A DNA stretch of 64,000 nucleotides from Flavobacterium sp. (GCA_016714905.1 JADKBW010000007.1:62001-126000); one strand, 5' to 3'. Positions 54,171 through 61,810 are shown, counted from the first letter of the stretch. Numbers and translations are program-made. The notes: generated by a model from the letters alone, not told the origin.

Positions 54171-54830
54171 CTAGATACTTTTCGTCTTTTTCAAATCAGC
54201 AATCGTCTGAGTAGGATTATCCGCTCTAAAAACAAAATTTCCCGCTACTAAAACATCAGCGCCGACAGCCACAAGTTGTGCGGCGTTGTTGGTGACGCCA
54301 CCATCAATTTCTATGATAGTTGACGCATCTTTCTTTGTGATTAAAGCTTTAAGTTTGGCAACTTTCTCATATGTGTTTTCAATAAATGACTGTCCACCAA
54401 AACCTGGATTAACACTCATCACACAAACCAAATCAATATCGCAAATGATGTCTTCTAATAAGTCGACGTTGGTGTGCGGATTTATGGCGACACCTGCTTT
54501 CATACCAGCTGCTTTAATAGCCTGTAACGTTCTATGAAGATGATTACAGGCTTCATAATGAACAGTTAGTACATTGGCGCCCAAATCAGCAAAAGTTTGA
54601 ATATAACGATCCGGATCGATAATCATCAAATGCACATCGATGGTTTTCTTGGCGTGTTTGGTAATGGCTTCTAAAACGGGCATTCCAAAAGAAATATTTG
54701 GAACGAAAACGCCATCCATGATGTCGATGTGAAACCAATCTGCTTCGCTGCTATTAATCATTTCGATGTCGCGTTGTAAATTGGCGAAATCGGCAGCTAG
54801 TATTGATGGAGCGATGATGGTGTTTTTCAT
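54171..54830 (-). CDS. rpe: ribulose-phosphate 3-epimerase
   Basis: Interconverts ribulose-5-phosphate and xylulose-5-phosphate in the pentose phosphate pathway. TIM barrel with IAPSILAADFANL at the start, WFHIDIMDGVFVPNISFG, DVHLMI and MSVNPGFGGQSF; EIDGGVTNNAA holds the phosphate-binding turn. 219 aa. The ATG at 54830 is chosen over an upstream start because a TATTTTTG box lies at 54855-54862. Transcribed alone. Confidence 0.95.
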   Translation of the reverse strand: MKNTIIAPSILAADFANLQRDIEMINSSEADWFHIDIMDGVFVPNISFGMPVLEAITKHAKKTIDVHLMIIDPDRYIQTFADLGANVLTVHYEACNHLHRTLQAIKAAGMKAGVAINPHTNVDLLEDIICDIDLVCVMSVNPGFGGQSFIENTYEKVAKLKALITKKDASTIIEIDGGVTNNAAQLVAVGADVLVAGNFVFRADNPTQTIADLKKTKSI

Positions 54831-54854
54831 ATATGTAGTTGTGTGTTTGTAGTG

Positions 54855-54862
54855 CAAAAATA
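54855..54862 (-). promoter_or_regulatory. -7 promoter box (TATTTTTG) for rpe
   Basis: Exact TAnnTTTG match 24 bp upstream of the rpe ATG. Confidence 0.5.
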
Positions 54863-54930
54863 GGTTTTTTTACCGCAAGGTGCGCAAAGTTTTTTTCGCA
54901 ATGGGACGCATAGTAAGACACGGTTGCGTG

Positions 54931-54987
54931 AGGGATTGAAGCGGTATCCTCGCAGCGCAGCGAAGAGATATAGCGGAAAGCCCGACC
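54931..54987 (-). repeat. dispersed hairpin repeat, copy h (second subfamily)
   Basis: Read on the minus strand: GGGTCGGGCTTTCCGCTATA, CTCTTCGCTGCGC, GAGGATACCGCTTCAATCCCT. Its ATCT/AGGAT core matches copies a-g, but the outer ends (GTCGGGCTTTCCGC, CAATCCCT) match copies i and j. Confidence 0.65.
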
Positions 54988-55018
54988 CTTGTGGTCACGC
55001 CCAATTTTTATTTATGAT

Positions 55019-55046
55019 TAAAAGAATCTGAAACGAGTTCAGATTA
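55019..55046. repeat. palindrome AATCTGAAACGAGTTCAGATT
   Basis: A near-perfect palindrome adjoining the minisatellite, related to the TGAACTTGTTTCAG inverted repeats of copies b and c. Confidence 0.5.
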
Positions 55047-55050
55047 AAAA

Positions 55051-55377
55051 CAAAACTCCGGACTCGAGCCCGCAAGGCGAACAGAGCGAAGCTAAACCCG
55101 AGCGAAGCGAACAGACCGGAAGTTTTGTTTCGACAGAAAAAAACAAAACTCCGGAAACTCGAGCGAAGCGAACAGACCGGAAGTTTTGTTTCGACAGAAA
55201 AAAACAAAACTCCGGAAACTCGAGCGAAGCGAACAGACCGGAAGTTTTGTTTCGACAGAAAAAAACAAAACTCCGGAAACTCGAGCGAAGCGAACAGACC
55301 GGAAGTTTTGTTTCGACAGAAAAAAACAAAACTCGAAACTCCGGCAACGAACAGACCGGAAGTTTTGCTACAGAAAA
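55051..55377. repeat. 61-bp minisatellite of hairpin units (CAAAACTCCGG ... CCGGAAGTTTTG)
   Basis: Three near-identical 61-bp units start at 55144, 55205 and 55266. They are flanked by a longer, variant unit at 55051 and a degenerate one at 55327. Each unit contains CAAAACTCCGG, GAGCGAAGCGAACAGA and CCGGAAGTTTTG, so its ends pair around a purine-rich centre. Since 61 is not a multiple of 3, each unit opens a frame in a different register; these are not genes. Confidence 0.88.
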
Positions 55378-55453
55378 TCCGGTAATCAGCCGGAGTTTCA
55401 ATCATCAATCAAAAAACGAACAGTTAATCAGACTGTTGTTGCTATGAAATCCT

Positions 55454-55496
55454 AAATTCAAAAAATTGGAATTTGGAATTTTGGAATTGGAATTTA
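55454..55496. repeat. TTGGAATT repeat after rpoD
   Basis: AAATTCAAAAAATTGGAATT followed by GGAATTTTGGAATTGGAATT directly at the 3' end of rpoD; a degenerate copy of the AATTCCAA family. Confidence 0.5.
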
Positions 55497-56357
55497 TCCA
55501 AGATAAGTTTTTAATATTTTACTTCTAGAAGTGTGCTTTAATCTGCGAATAGCTTTTTCTTTAATTTGACGAACACGTTCGCGAGTTAAATCGAAAGTTT
55601 CGCCGATTTCTTCCAATGTCATTGGATGTTGATCGCCCAATCCGAAATACAAACGTACAACGTCTGCTTCTCTTGGGGTAAGTGTTTCCAAAGATCTTTC
55701 GATTTCGGTACGCAACGATTCGTGAATTAATTCTCTATCTGGATTTGGAGATTCGCCTGAACGCAATACGTCGTATAAGTTAGAATCTTCACCTTCCACC
55801 AGCGGTGCATCCATGGATAAATGACGACCAGAGTTTTTCATGCTCTCTTTCACGTCATTGACGGTCATGTCTAATTCTTTTGCTATTTCTTCGGCTGAAG
55901 GCGGACGTTCATTAGATTGCTCTAACAAAGCGTACATCTTGTTAATTTTATTAATCGAGCCAATTTTGTTCAAAGGCAAACGAACGATACGAGATTGCTC
56001 TGCCAAAGCTTGTAAAATCGATTGACGAATCCACCATACGGCGTAAGAGATAAATTTGAAACCACGGGTTTCATCGAAACGTTGTGCTGCTTTGATCAAA
56101 CCAAGATTTCCTTCGTTAATTAAATCGGGTAAGGTTAACCCTTGATTTTGGTATTGTTTTGCCACAGAAACTACGAAACGTAGGTTGGCTTTTGTTAGTT
56201 TTTCTAGAGCTCTTTGGTCACCAGCTTTGATACGTTGTGCTAATTCTACTTCTTCATCAGCGGTAATCAAATCTACTTTTCCGATTTCTTGCAAATACTT
56301 GTCTAACGACGCCGTTTCACGATTGGTTACCTGTTTGGTGATTTTAAGTTGTCTCAT
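55494..56357 (-). CDS. rpoD: primary RNA polymerase sigma factor RpoD/SigA
   Basis: Housekeeping sigma factor that recognises the TTG/TAnnTTTG promoters of this phylum. Region 1.2 (DKYLQEIGKVDLITADEE), region 2 (LRFVVSVAKQYQNQGLTL, FKFISYAVWWIRQSI), region 3 and region 4 (ETLTPREADVVRLYFGLG, LEEIGETFDLTRERVRQIK) are all present. It lacks region 1.1; 287 aa is the usual Bacteroidota length. Its TTG-box promoter was not identified. Confidence 0.95.
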   Translation of the reverse strand: MRQLKITKQVTNRETASLDKYLQEIGKVDLITADEEVELAQRIKAGDQRALEKLTKANLRFVVSVAKQYQNQGLTLPDLINEGNLGLIKAAQRFDETRGFKFISYAVWWIRQSILQALAEQSRIVRLPLNKIGSINKINKMYALLEQSNERPPSAEEIAKELDMTVNDVKESMKNSGRHLSMDAPLVEGEDSNLYDVLRSGESPNPDRELIHESLRTEIERSLETLTPREADVVRLYFGLGDQHPMTLEEIGETFDLTRERVRQIKEKAIRRLKHTSRSKILKTYLG

Positions 56358-56485
56358 AGTGTCATGTACTTTTTTAAAGTGTACAAGGCTTGTACGGTGT
56401 GAGGTGCAATAAAGTTACAAGGTGGTTGAAATTTTATTCTTTAATTGTGCATTTAGCCACGCTGAATCTTCGATTTCCCTTTGTA

Positions 56486-56588
56486 TCGGGCTATTCGCAG
56501 GTGCTTTTTTGCGCCAGTTTTTTTTGCAAAAAGAGAAACCGAAGGGAAGCGGGCGAACCCAGCGAGCTAATCAAAACTTCCATCCCTA
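56486..56588 (+). repeat. dispersed hairpin repeat, copy j (degenerate)
   Basis: ATCGGGCTATTCGCAGGTGC, TTTTTTGCGCC against GCAAAAAGAGA, and AAACTTCCATCCCT. It is the only copy not lying in the direction of the next gene. The surrounding 56358-56664 has no gene. Confidence 0.55.
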
Positions 56589-56604
56589 ATGTACGGCGCA
56601 GTTA

Positions 56605-56642
56605 AAAGAAAAACCCATCTTCAAATTGAAAATGGGTTTTAC
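56605..56642 (-). terminator. intrinsic terminator for the decayed lipoprotein gene
   Basis: On the minus strand AAAACCCATTTTCAA pairs with TTGAAGATGGGTTT, followed by TTTTCTTTT. Confidence 0.7.
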
Positions 56643-56664
56643 CAATTTACACTTTAAAATATTC

Positions 56665-57373
56665 TTATAGAGTTCTTTTCTGTGCAGTCCAATTCCCTAC
56701 CTGGATTTTCTGATCTTCTATTCACCCTGTTCCGCTAATTATGTGTTACCAGTTAAATTCCAAAAAAGTCCCTTCATCCAACCCGTTCCAGAAAAAGTAC
56801 AGAACCATCTGCTTGTTCCTTCAATAAACAGGCACTTTGGGCTCCGTAGGGCCTTCCGCAGATTAGACCGGCTAATAAAATCTATCACAGTAACAATGTT
56901 TAAAATTCCATGTAGAGGTCCTGTATAATTTCCTTGATAACATTTTACTTTTAAATCTGAATACTCTTTCAAAATATTTAAGATGCATTTAGGATGGCTG
57001 GAAAACCAATGCAGTCAGGTAACTCAGCAGTATCGCCGTTATTTGAAACATAATCAAATGACATTGCTCCCACTTGTAAAAGTTAATGCGTAATACCCCA
57101 GTTTCCACTTACTTCTCCAAAACGTTGTAAAAGTAGAAGAAACGCCATCTAATACAAGTAGCATTTAGATTCCATCATTTTGATGTTGATTGTAATAGTT
57201 CCCGATGACCCGATAATAACGCCCTTGTAAATTCCAAAATTACTGGCGTCAAATTCTGCTTTTGCCAGCGGCACTGTTGCTAAGGCAATAGGAGTGTTAC
57301 TATTCGAAGAACTGTCATCTGAGCATGAAAACAAAAATGTAATCGCAAAAATAAGTGTAATTAATTTTTTCAT
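56665..57373 (-). pseudogene. decayed or error-riddled lipoprotein gene
   Basis: Starts with a clear lipoprotein signal (LITLIFAITFLFSCSDDSSS), then LAKAEFDASNFGIYKGVIIG, typical of a flavobacterial lipoprotein family. After GTITIN the reading frame breaks several times. Family segments can still be read in different frames: NATL, TFTTFGEVSGNWGIT, SFDYVSNNGDTAEL, VKCYQGNYTG and, at the end, GNWTAQKRTL with stop at 56665. At least four indels are needed to join them, so the gene is dead or the sequence is poor here. Its terminator lies just downstream (56605-56642). Confidence 0.7.
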
Positions 57374-57490
57374 TGGTGTAGTTTGTTAAATTTATGTAAA
57401 GATATGGAATTGAATCTTTCTGTATGTAAAATTCATAAAAAATCCCCTATTCAATATTTTGAATAAGGGATTTTAGATTTTATTTCTTTA

Positions 57491-59683
57491 TTATCTTCTT
57501 GGGCCTTTATCGTCGCGTCGTTCAGGACGAGGTCCGCGCTCTTCTCTCGGAGGCGCATTTTCATCTCTTGGAGGTCTTGGCAAAAGCGCTTTTCTAGATA
57601 CTTTTTCTTTTCTCGTTTTCGGGTCAACACCTAAGTATTTAACCATAAAAACGTCACCCATATTCACCACATCGGTTACATTTTCAGTACGTTCCCAAGC
57701 CAATTCTGAAACGTGTAATAACACCTCGTTTCCTGGAGCTTCCGTATATTCAACCACAGCACCAAAGTCTAGTAATTTGATTACTTTCACTTCATATGAT
57801 TCGCCCATGGTTGGTTTGAAAATAATCGAGTCGATTTTTGCTAATACTGCTGCAATTCCGTCTGGATCCGTTCCTAAGATTTCAACTACACCTTGTTCAT
57901 CTACTTCATTAATCACAATCGTAGTTCCAGTAGCTTTTTGCAATTCTTGAATTACTTTTCCACCTGGTCCAATCAAAGCACCAATAAAGGCACCTGGAAT
58001 GGTTCTCATGATGATTTTCGGAGCATGTACTTTAACCTCAGCTCTTGGTTGCGCCAACGTTTCAGTTAATTTTCCTAAGATATGCAAACGTCCGTCACGG
58101 GCTTGAGCCAAAGCTTGCTCCATGATTTCATATTTCAATCCATCAATTTTGATGTCCATTTGACAAGCGGTAATTCCTTCTGAAGTTCCAGTTACTTTAA
58201 AATCCATATCACCCAAATGATCTTCATCACCTAAGATATCTGACAATACTGCGAAACGTTCTCCGTCCGTAATCAATCCCATTGCGATTCCAGAAACTGG
58301 ACGAATCATTTGAACACCCGCATCCATTAAGGATAATGTTCCAGCACAAACCGTTGCCATAGAAGACGAACCGTTCGATTCTAATACTTCAGAAACCACA
58401 CGAATGGTATAAGGACAATCAGCAGGAATCATGTTTTTCAACGCACGTTGTGCCAAGTTTCCGTGACCTACTTCTCTTCTTGAAGTTCCTCTTAAAGGAC
58501 GCGCCTCTCCAGTAGAGAATGGCGGGAAATTATAGTGTAAATAGAATTTTTCTTCTCCTTGCTCTGAAGGCGAATCAATTTGATTTGCTTCTCTAGATGT
58601 TCCTAAAGTTGCTGTTGCCAATGCTTGCGTTTCGCCACGTGTAAACAATGCCGAACCGTGCACTGATGGTAAGTAATCTATTTCACACCAGATTGGTCTG
58701 ATTTCAGTAGTTTTTCTTCCATCTAAACGTGTTCCTAAATCCAAGGTTACGTTACGAACTGCTTCTTTATTGGTTTTGTAGAAATATTTTCCTACTAAGT
58801 CACCATTTTCTGCCAATTCTTCTTCTGTAAATAAAGCTTTTACTTCTTCTTTGACAGCATCAAATGCAGCAGAACGTTCGTGTTTAGCAGAACCTTTGCT
58901 TGCAATGGCATAAATTTTATCATAGGCAGCCGCTCTTACTTTTGCGTAAATAGCATCGTCCGATTTCTCTTGATCATAGGTACGAACTTCTTTTTTTCCA
59001 AAAGCTGCCGCTAATCTTTCTTGTGCGGCAATTTGAACTTTAATATGTTCGTGTGCAAATTTGATTGCTTCAACCATTTCTGCTTCTGAAATTTCTTTCA
59101 TTTCACCTTCTACCATTGCGATAGAATCGGTTGAAGCTCCAATCATCATGTCGATATCTGACAATTCTAATTGTGCACGAGATGGATTGATGATGAATTT
59201 TCCATCAATACGACCGACTCTAGCTTCAGAAATTAAGGTTTCAAATGGAATGTCAGACAAAGCTAACGCAGCCGAAGCCGCTAATCCAGCTAAAGCATCT
59301 GGCATCACGTTGTCATCATGCGACATCAACTGAATCATCACTTGCACTTCAGCGTGATAATCACTTGGGAAAAGCGGACGCAATACACGGTCTACTAATC
59401 TCATGGTGAGCACTTCATTGTCACTCGGACGTGCTTCTCTTTTGAAGAAACCTCCTGGGAAACGACCTGCTGCAGCAAATTTTTCACGATAATCTACCGT
59501 TAACGGTAAAAAATCGATACCTGGACTTGCTTTTCTTGCGGAAACCACGGTTCCTAAAATAACCGTATTTCCAATTCTAACTACTACAGAACCGTCAGCT
59601 TGTTTTGCTAAACGCCCTGTCTCGATTGTGATGCTTCTGCCATCACCCAAATCGATTTTTTCTACAAATAATTGTGGAATCAT
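57491..59683 (-). CDS. pnp: polyribonucleotide nucleotidyltransferase (PNPase)
   Basis: Phosphorolytic 3'-5' exoribonuclease in mRNA decay. It has two RNase PH domains (FLPLTVDYREKFAAAGRFPGGFFKREARPSD in parts; the second with FPPFSTGEARPLRGTSRREVGHG), a KH domain (AFIGALIGPGGKVIQELQ) and an S1 domain (YEVKVIKLLDFGAVVEYTE). The end is a basic Arg/Pro/Asp-rich tail (PPREERGPRPERRD). 730 aa, normal. It lies downstream of rpsO on the same strand, an arrangement found in many bacteria. Confidence 0.96.
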   Translation of the reverse strand: MIPQLFVEKIDLGDGRSITIETGRLAKQADGSVVVRIGNTVILGTVVSARKASPGIDFLPLTVDYREKFAAAGRFPGGFFKREARPSDNEVLTMRLVDRVLRPLFPSDYHAEVQVMIQLMSHDDNVMPDALAGLAASAALALSDIPFETLISEARVGRIDGKFIINPSRAQLELSDIDMMIGASTDSIAMVEGEMKEISEAEMVEAIKFAHEHIKVQIAAQERLAAAFGKKEVRTYDQEKSDDAIYAKVRAAAYDKIYAIASKGSAKHERSAAFDAVKEEVKALFTEEELAENGDLVGKYFYKTNKEAVRNVTLDLGTRLDGRKTTEIRPIWCEIDYLPSVHGSALFTRGETQALATATLGTSREANQIDSPSEQGEEKFYLHYNFPPFSTGEARPLRGTSRREVGHGNLAQRALKNMIPADCPYTIRVVSEVLESNGSSSMATVCAGTLSLMDAGVQMIRPVSGIAMGLITDGERFAVLSDILGDEDHLGDMDFKVTGTSEGITACQMDIKIDGLKYEIMEQALAQARDGRLHILGKLTETLAQPRAEVKVHAPKIIMRTIPGAFIGALIGPGGKVIQELQKATGTTIVINEVDEQGVVEILGTDPDGIAAVLAKIDSIIFKPTMGESYEVKVIKLLDFGAVVEYTEAPGNEVLLHVSELAWERTENVTDVVNMGDVFMVKYLGVDPKTRKEKVSRKALLPRPPRDENAPPREERGPRPERRDDKGPRR

Positions 59684-59714
59684 AAATTTTCCTTTTTTAA
59701 TTTTACATTGGTTC

Positions 59715-59730
59715 TCTGCCTGTCGACAGA
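59715..59730. repeat. short palindrome TCTGCCTGTCGACAGA in the pnp leader
   Basis: Related to the 20-bp palindrome inserted in the orphan tRNA half at 52896. It lies between rpsO and pnp. Confidence 0.5.
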
Positions 59731-59795
59731 ATAGTTGTGTTGTTGTAGTTGTTGTTTACCCAATGAAAAACCAAACTTTTTTTATGCAATATAAT

Positions 59796-59830
59796 GGTAA
59801 AAAAAAGAGGCGCGTGAGCACCTCTTTTTC
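59796..59830 (-). terminator. intrinsic terminator after rpsO
   Basis: On the minus strand AAAAAGAGGTGC and GCGCCTCTTTTTTT form a stem with a U run, separating rpsO from pnp. Confidence 0.8.
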
Positions 59831-59837
59831 GTATTGA

Positions 59838-60107
59838 TTATTTTCTAATATTCAATTCTTTGATAATCTCACGGTATCTGTTGATGTCTGTTTTCTTTAA
59901 ATAGTCTAACAAAGATCTTCTTTTACCTACCAATTTCACTAGGGAACGCTCGGTGTTGTAATCATGACGATTCTTTTTCAAGTGTTCTGTTAAGTGATTG
60001 ATTCTAAATGTGAACAAAGCAATCTGGCTTTCTGATTTTCCAGTGTTTGTTGCGTTTCCTCCGTGTTTAGCGAAGATTTCAGCTTTTACTTCTGATGTTA
60101 AGTACAT
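59838..60107 (-). CDS. rpsO: 30S ribosomal protein S15
   Basis: Ribosomal protein binding the central domain of 16S rRNA. TGKSESQIALFTFRINHLTEHLK and SLVKLVGKRRSLLDYLKK are the RNA-binding core; 89 aa is the exact family length. The ATG giving MYLTSEVKAEIFAKHGG is used. A TACCTTTG box is at 60164-60171, inside the longer frame. A terminator separates it from pnp, so the usual rpsO-pnp unit is at least partly uncoupled. Confidence 0.96.
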   Translation of the reverse strand: MYLTSEVKAEIFAKHGGNATNTGKSESQIALFTFRINHLTEHLKKNRHDYNTERSLVKLVGKRRSLLDYLKKTDINRYREIIKELNIRK

Positions 60108-60163
60108 GCTAATATTGTTTAAATGATTATTATGTATGAATTGGGATTTTCCTAATTCGTGCG

Positions 60164-60171
60164 CAAAGGTA
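60164..60171 (-). promoter_or_regulatory. -7 promoter box (TACCTTTG) for rpsO
   Basis: Exact TAnnTTTG match 56 bp upstream of the rpsO ATG. Confidence 0.5.
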
Positions 60172-60212
60172 AAATTAATTATCAATTATGAGTTATGCAC
60201 ACGGAATTATTT

Positions 60213-60668
60213 TCAAAATAATTTTGCAACTTCTTGATTTACAAATTCTAAAAACCGTTCGTCTTCTTCCGTAAAAGGATCTAGCACATTCGAATCGATA
60301 TCAATCTGACCAATGTTTTTCCCATTGACGAACAGCGGAACTACGATTTCAGATTTTACGGTAAAGCTACAGGCAATATAATTGTCTTGCGCAGCAACAT
60401 CGGGAACGACGAAGTTTTGGTTAGAAACTGCCACTTGTCCACAGATGCCTTTTCCAAAAGGAATCACTGTATGATCTGTCGGGGCACCAACATAAGGTCC
60501 AAGATGCAAGGTTTGCGTTTCGTGGTTGGCAAAGTAAAAACCAATCCAAGTATAATAGGAAATGTTGGTTTCGAGCAATTTACAAACGAGAAGTAGTTTT
60601 TCGTCTCGGGTTTGATTTTCTGCTGTGAGAATGGCTTGGACTTGCGGTTTTAAAAGGTCAAATTTCAT
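60213..60668 (-). CDS. GAF-domain protein, probable free methionine-(R)-sulfoxide reductase
   Basis: 151-residue single GAF domain. YTWIGFYFANHETQTLHLGPYVG, FGKGICGQVAV (Cys76) and NYIACSFTVKSEIVVPL (Cys100) match the fRMsr (MsrC/YebR) group, which reduces free methionine-R-sulfoxide with these cysteines. The C-terminal DSNVLDPFTEEDERFLE is also conserved. The assignment to fRMsr rather than a signalling GAF is good but inferred. Repeat copy i fills the leader between its promoter box and ATG. Confidence 0.83.
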   Translation of the reverse strand: MKFDLLKPQVQAILTAENQTRDEKLLLVCKLLETNISYYTWIGFYFANHETQTLHLGPYVGAPTDHTVIPFGKGICGQVAVSNQNFVVPDVAAQDNYIACSFTVKSEIVVPLFVNGKNIGQIDIDSNVLDPFTEEDERFLEFVNQEVAKLF

Positions 60669-60685
60669 ATGGATGCGGATTTGCG

Positions 60686-60747
60686 TTAGGGATGGAGGCG
60701 GTATCCTCGCAACGCAGTGGAGAGATAAAGCCGAGAGCCCGACCCGG
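60686..60747 (-). repeat. dispersed hairpin repeat, copy i (GAF-gene leader)
   Basis: On the minus strand: GGTCGGGCTCTCGGCTTTAT, CTCTCCACTGCGTTGCGAG, GATACCGCCTCCATCCCTAA. It lies between the promoter box at 60770-60777 and the ATG at 60668, in gene orientation. Confidence 0.68.
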
Positions 60748-60769
60748 AGGGTAACGCCATTATTTTGTG

Positions 60770-60777
60770 CAAAAGTA
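60770..60777 (-). promoter_or_regulatory. -7 promoter box (TACTTTTG) for the GAF gene
   Basis: Exact TAnnTTTG match; repeat copy i is then the 5' leader. Confidence 0.5.
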
Positions 60778-60803
60778 ATCCTTGTGTGCGACTATAATTT
60801 ATA

Positions 60804-60811
60804 TAAATTTG
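60804..60811 (+). promoter_or_regulatory. -7 promoter box (TAAATTTG) for xrtF
   Basis: Exact match 15 bp upstream of the TTG start at 60827, which supports that start. Confidence 0.5.
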
Positions 60812-60826
60812 TTAAAAATAAATTTT

Positions 60827-61378
60827 TTGAAAACGTACTTCCAGCTTTATCGTCCCTTTTTGGTTTTTCTCTTGAAGTTTTTCGCAGTATATGGCGGGCT
60901 CACGTTTTTGTATCAATCGTATTTGAGTCAATACGACTCGATTTTGGCATTTGAAGTGGACGCTTTTACCAAGAGTGTAGCGCATCAAGTGCAGTACTTT
61001 TTAAATTTTTTGCAGTACGATTGTCAATTGCAACTTCATGAAAGTCAGGCGTCAATCAAATTAATCATTAACGGTGTATATGTTTCGCGCGTTGTAGAAG
61101 GTTGCAATGCGTTGAGTGTGATTATTCTTTTTGCGGCTTTTGTCGTAGCGTTTTCTGGAAAGTGGTTGAGAACAATTGGCTTTTTACTTGTGGGTAGTTT
61201 TCTTATTCACATGATGAATATACTTCGCATCGCAGTTTTGTCTGTGGCGCTGTTGCATTATCCAGACCAAGAAACATTGCTCCATGGCGTTGTTTTTCCG
61301 TTGATTATTTACGGTTTTGTCTTTGGATTGTGGGTGATTTGGGTCAATCAATTTTCGAATTATGCTAGAAAGGATTAA
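60827..61378 (+). CDS. xrtF: exosortase family protein XrtF
   Basis: 183-residue polytopic membrane protein of the exosortase F subgroup, which is thought to process C-terminally tagged secreted proteins in Flavobacteriaceae. The catalytic triad is Cys93 in VVEGCNALSV, Arg134 in NILRIAVLS and His153 in LLHGVVFP. The TTG start (then KTYFQLYRPF) is preferred because the longer frame runs across the -7 box. Its 3' end overlaps the next gene by 17 bp. No target protein with a matching C-terminal tag was noticed in this window. Confidence 0.9.
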   Translation: MKTYFQLYRPFLVFLLKFFAVYGGLTFLYQSYLSQYDSILAFEVDAFTKSVAHQVQYFLNFLQYDCQLQLHESQASIKLIINGVYVSRVVEGCNALSVIILFAAFVVAFSGKWLRTIGFLLVGSFLIHMMNILRIAVLSVALLHYPDQETLLHGVVFPLIIYGFVFGLWVIWVNQFSNYARKD

Positions 61379-61805
61379 GTTCAATCGAAATAAAATTATT
61401 GCCATTGCGATATTGGTTTTCGTATTGGTGACAATTCGCGCTTTTGAAGATTGGCTTTTCTACGATCCTTTTGCGCTTTATTTTAGGAATGACTATTTGA
61501 GTTTGGGTTTTCCAAAATTTGACATGTTATCGTTGTTCTTGAGTATGGGTTTGCGTTTTGCGCTGAATTCGTTTCTTTCCTTGGCCATTATTTATTGTCT
61601 ATTTAAAGATTGGGGATTGACAAAATTTGCTGCAGTTCTTTATGCTTTCTTTTTCGTTGTTCTGATTACCGCCTTTTTTGTTTTGGTGCTTTTTACCGAT
61701 CAGTATAACAATTTTATTGTGTTTTATGTTCGGCGATTCTTGATTCAACCACTCTTACTATTGCTTTTCATTCCTGCAATTCTCTACCAAAAAAGAATGA
61801 AGTAG
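61362..61805 (+). CDS. exosortase F system-associated membrane protein
   Basis: 147-residue protein with four or five membrane segments; the conserved start RAFEDWLFYDPFALYFRNDYL and the final region VLFTDQYNNFIVFYVRRFLIQPLL match the small protein encoded after xrtF in Flavobacteriaceae. It overlaps xrtF by 17 bp, so the two are translated together and probably work as one complex. Its exact role is unknown. Confidence 0.86.
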   Translation: MLERIKFNRNKIIAIAILVFVLVTIRAFEDWLFYDPFALYFRNDYLSLGFPKFDMLSLFLSMGLRFALNSFLSLAIIYCLFKDWGLTKFAAVLYAFFFVVLITAFFVLVLFTDQYNNFIVFYVRRFLIQPLLLLLFIPAILYQKRMK

Positions 61806-61810
61806 GTGCA

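Noticed and set aside
55051..55377. CRISPR array
   Set aside because: The units are directly tandem with no unique spacers, and no cas genes lie nearby.
55125..55455. Three overlapping frames on + (starting 55125, 55186, 55247) and two on - over the 61-bp repeat
   Set aside because: They arise only because 61 is not divisible by three; the same bases are read in each register. No start signals or family resemblance.
56739..56972. Separate small minus-strand gene of 77 codons
   Set aside because: It is one reading-frame fragment of the decayed lipoprotein gene (VKCYQGNYTG segment).
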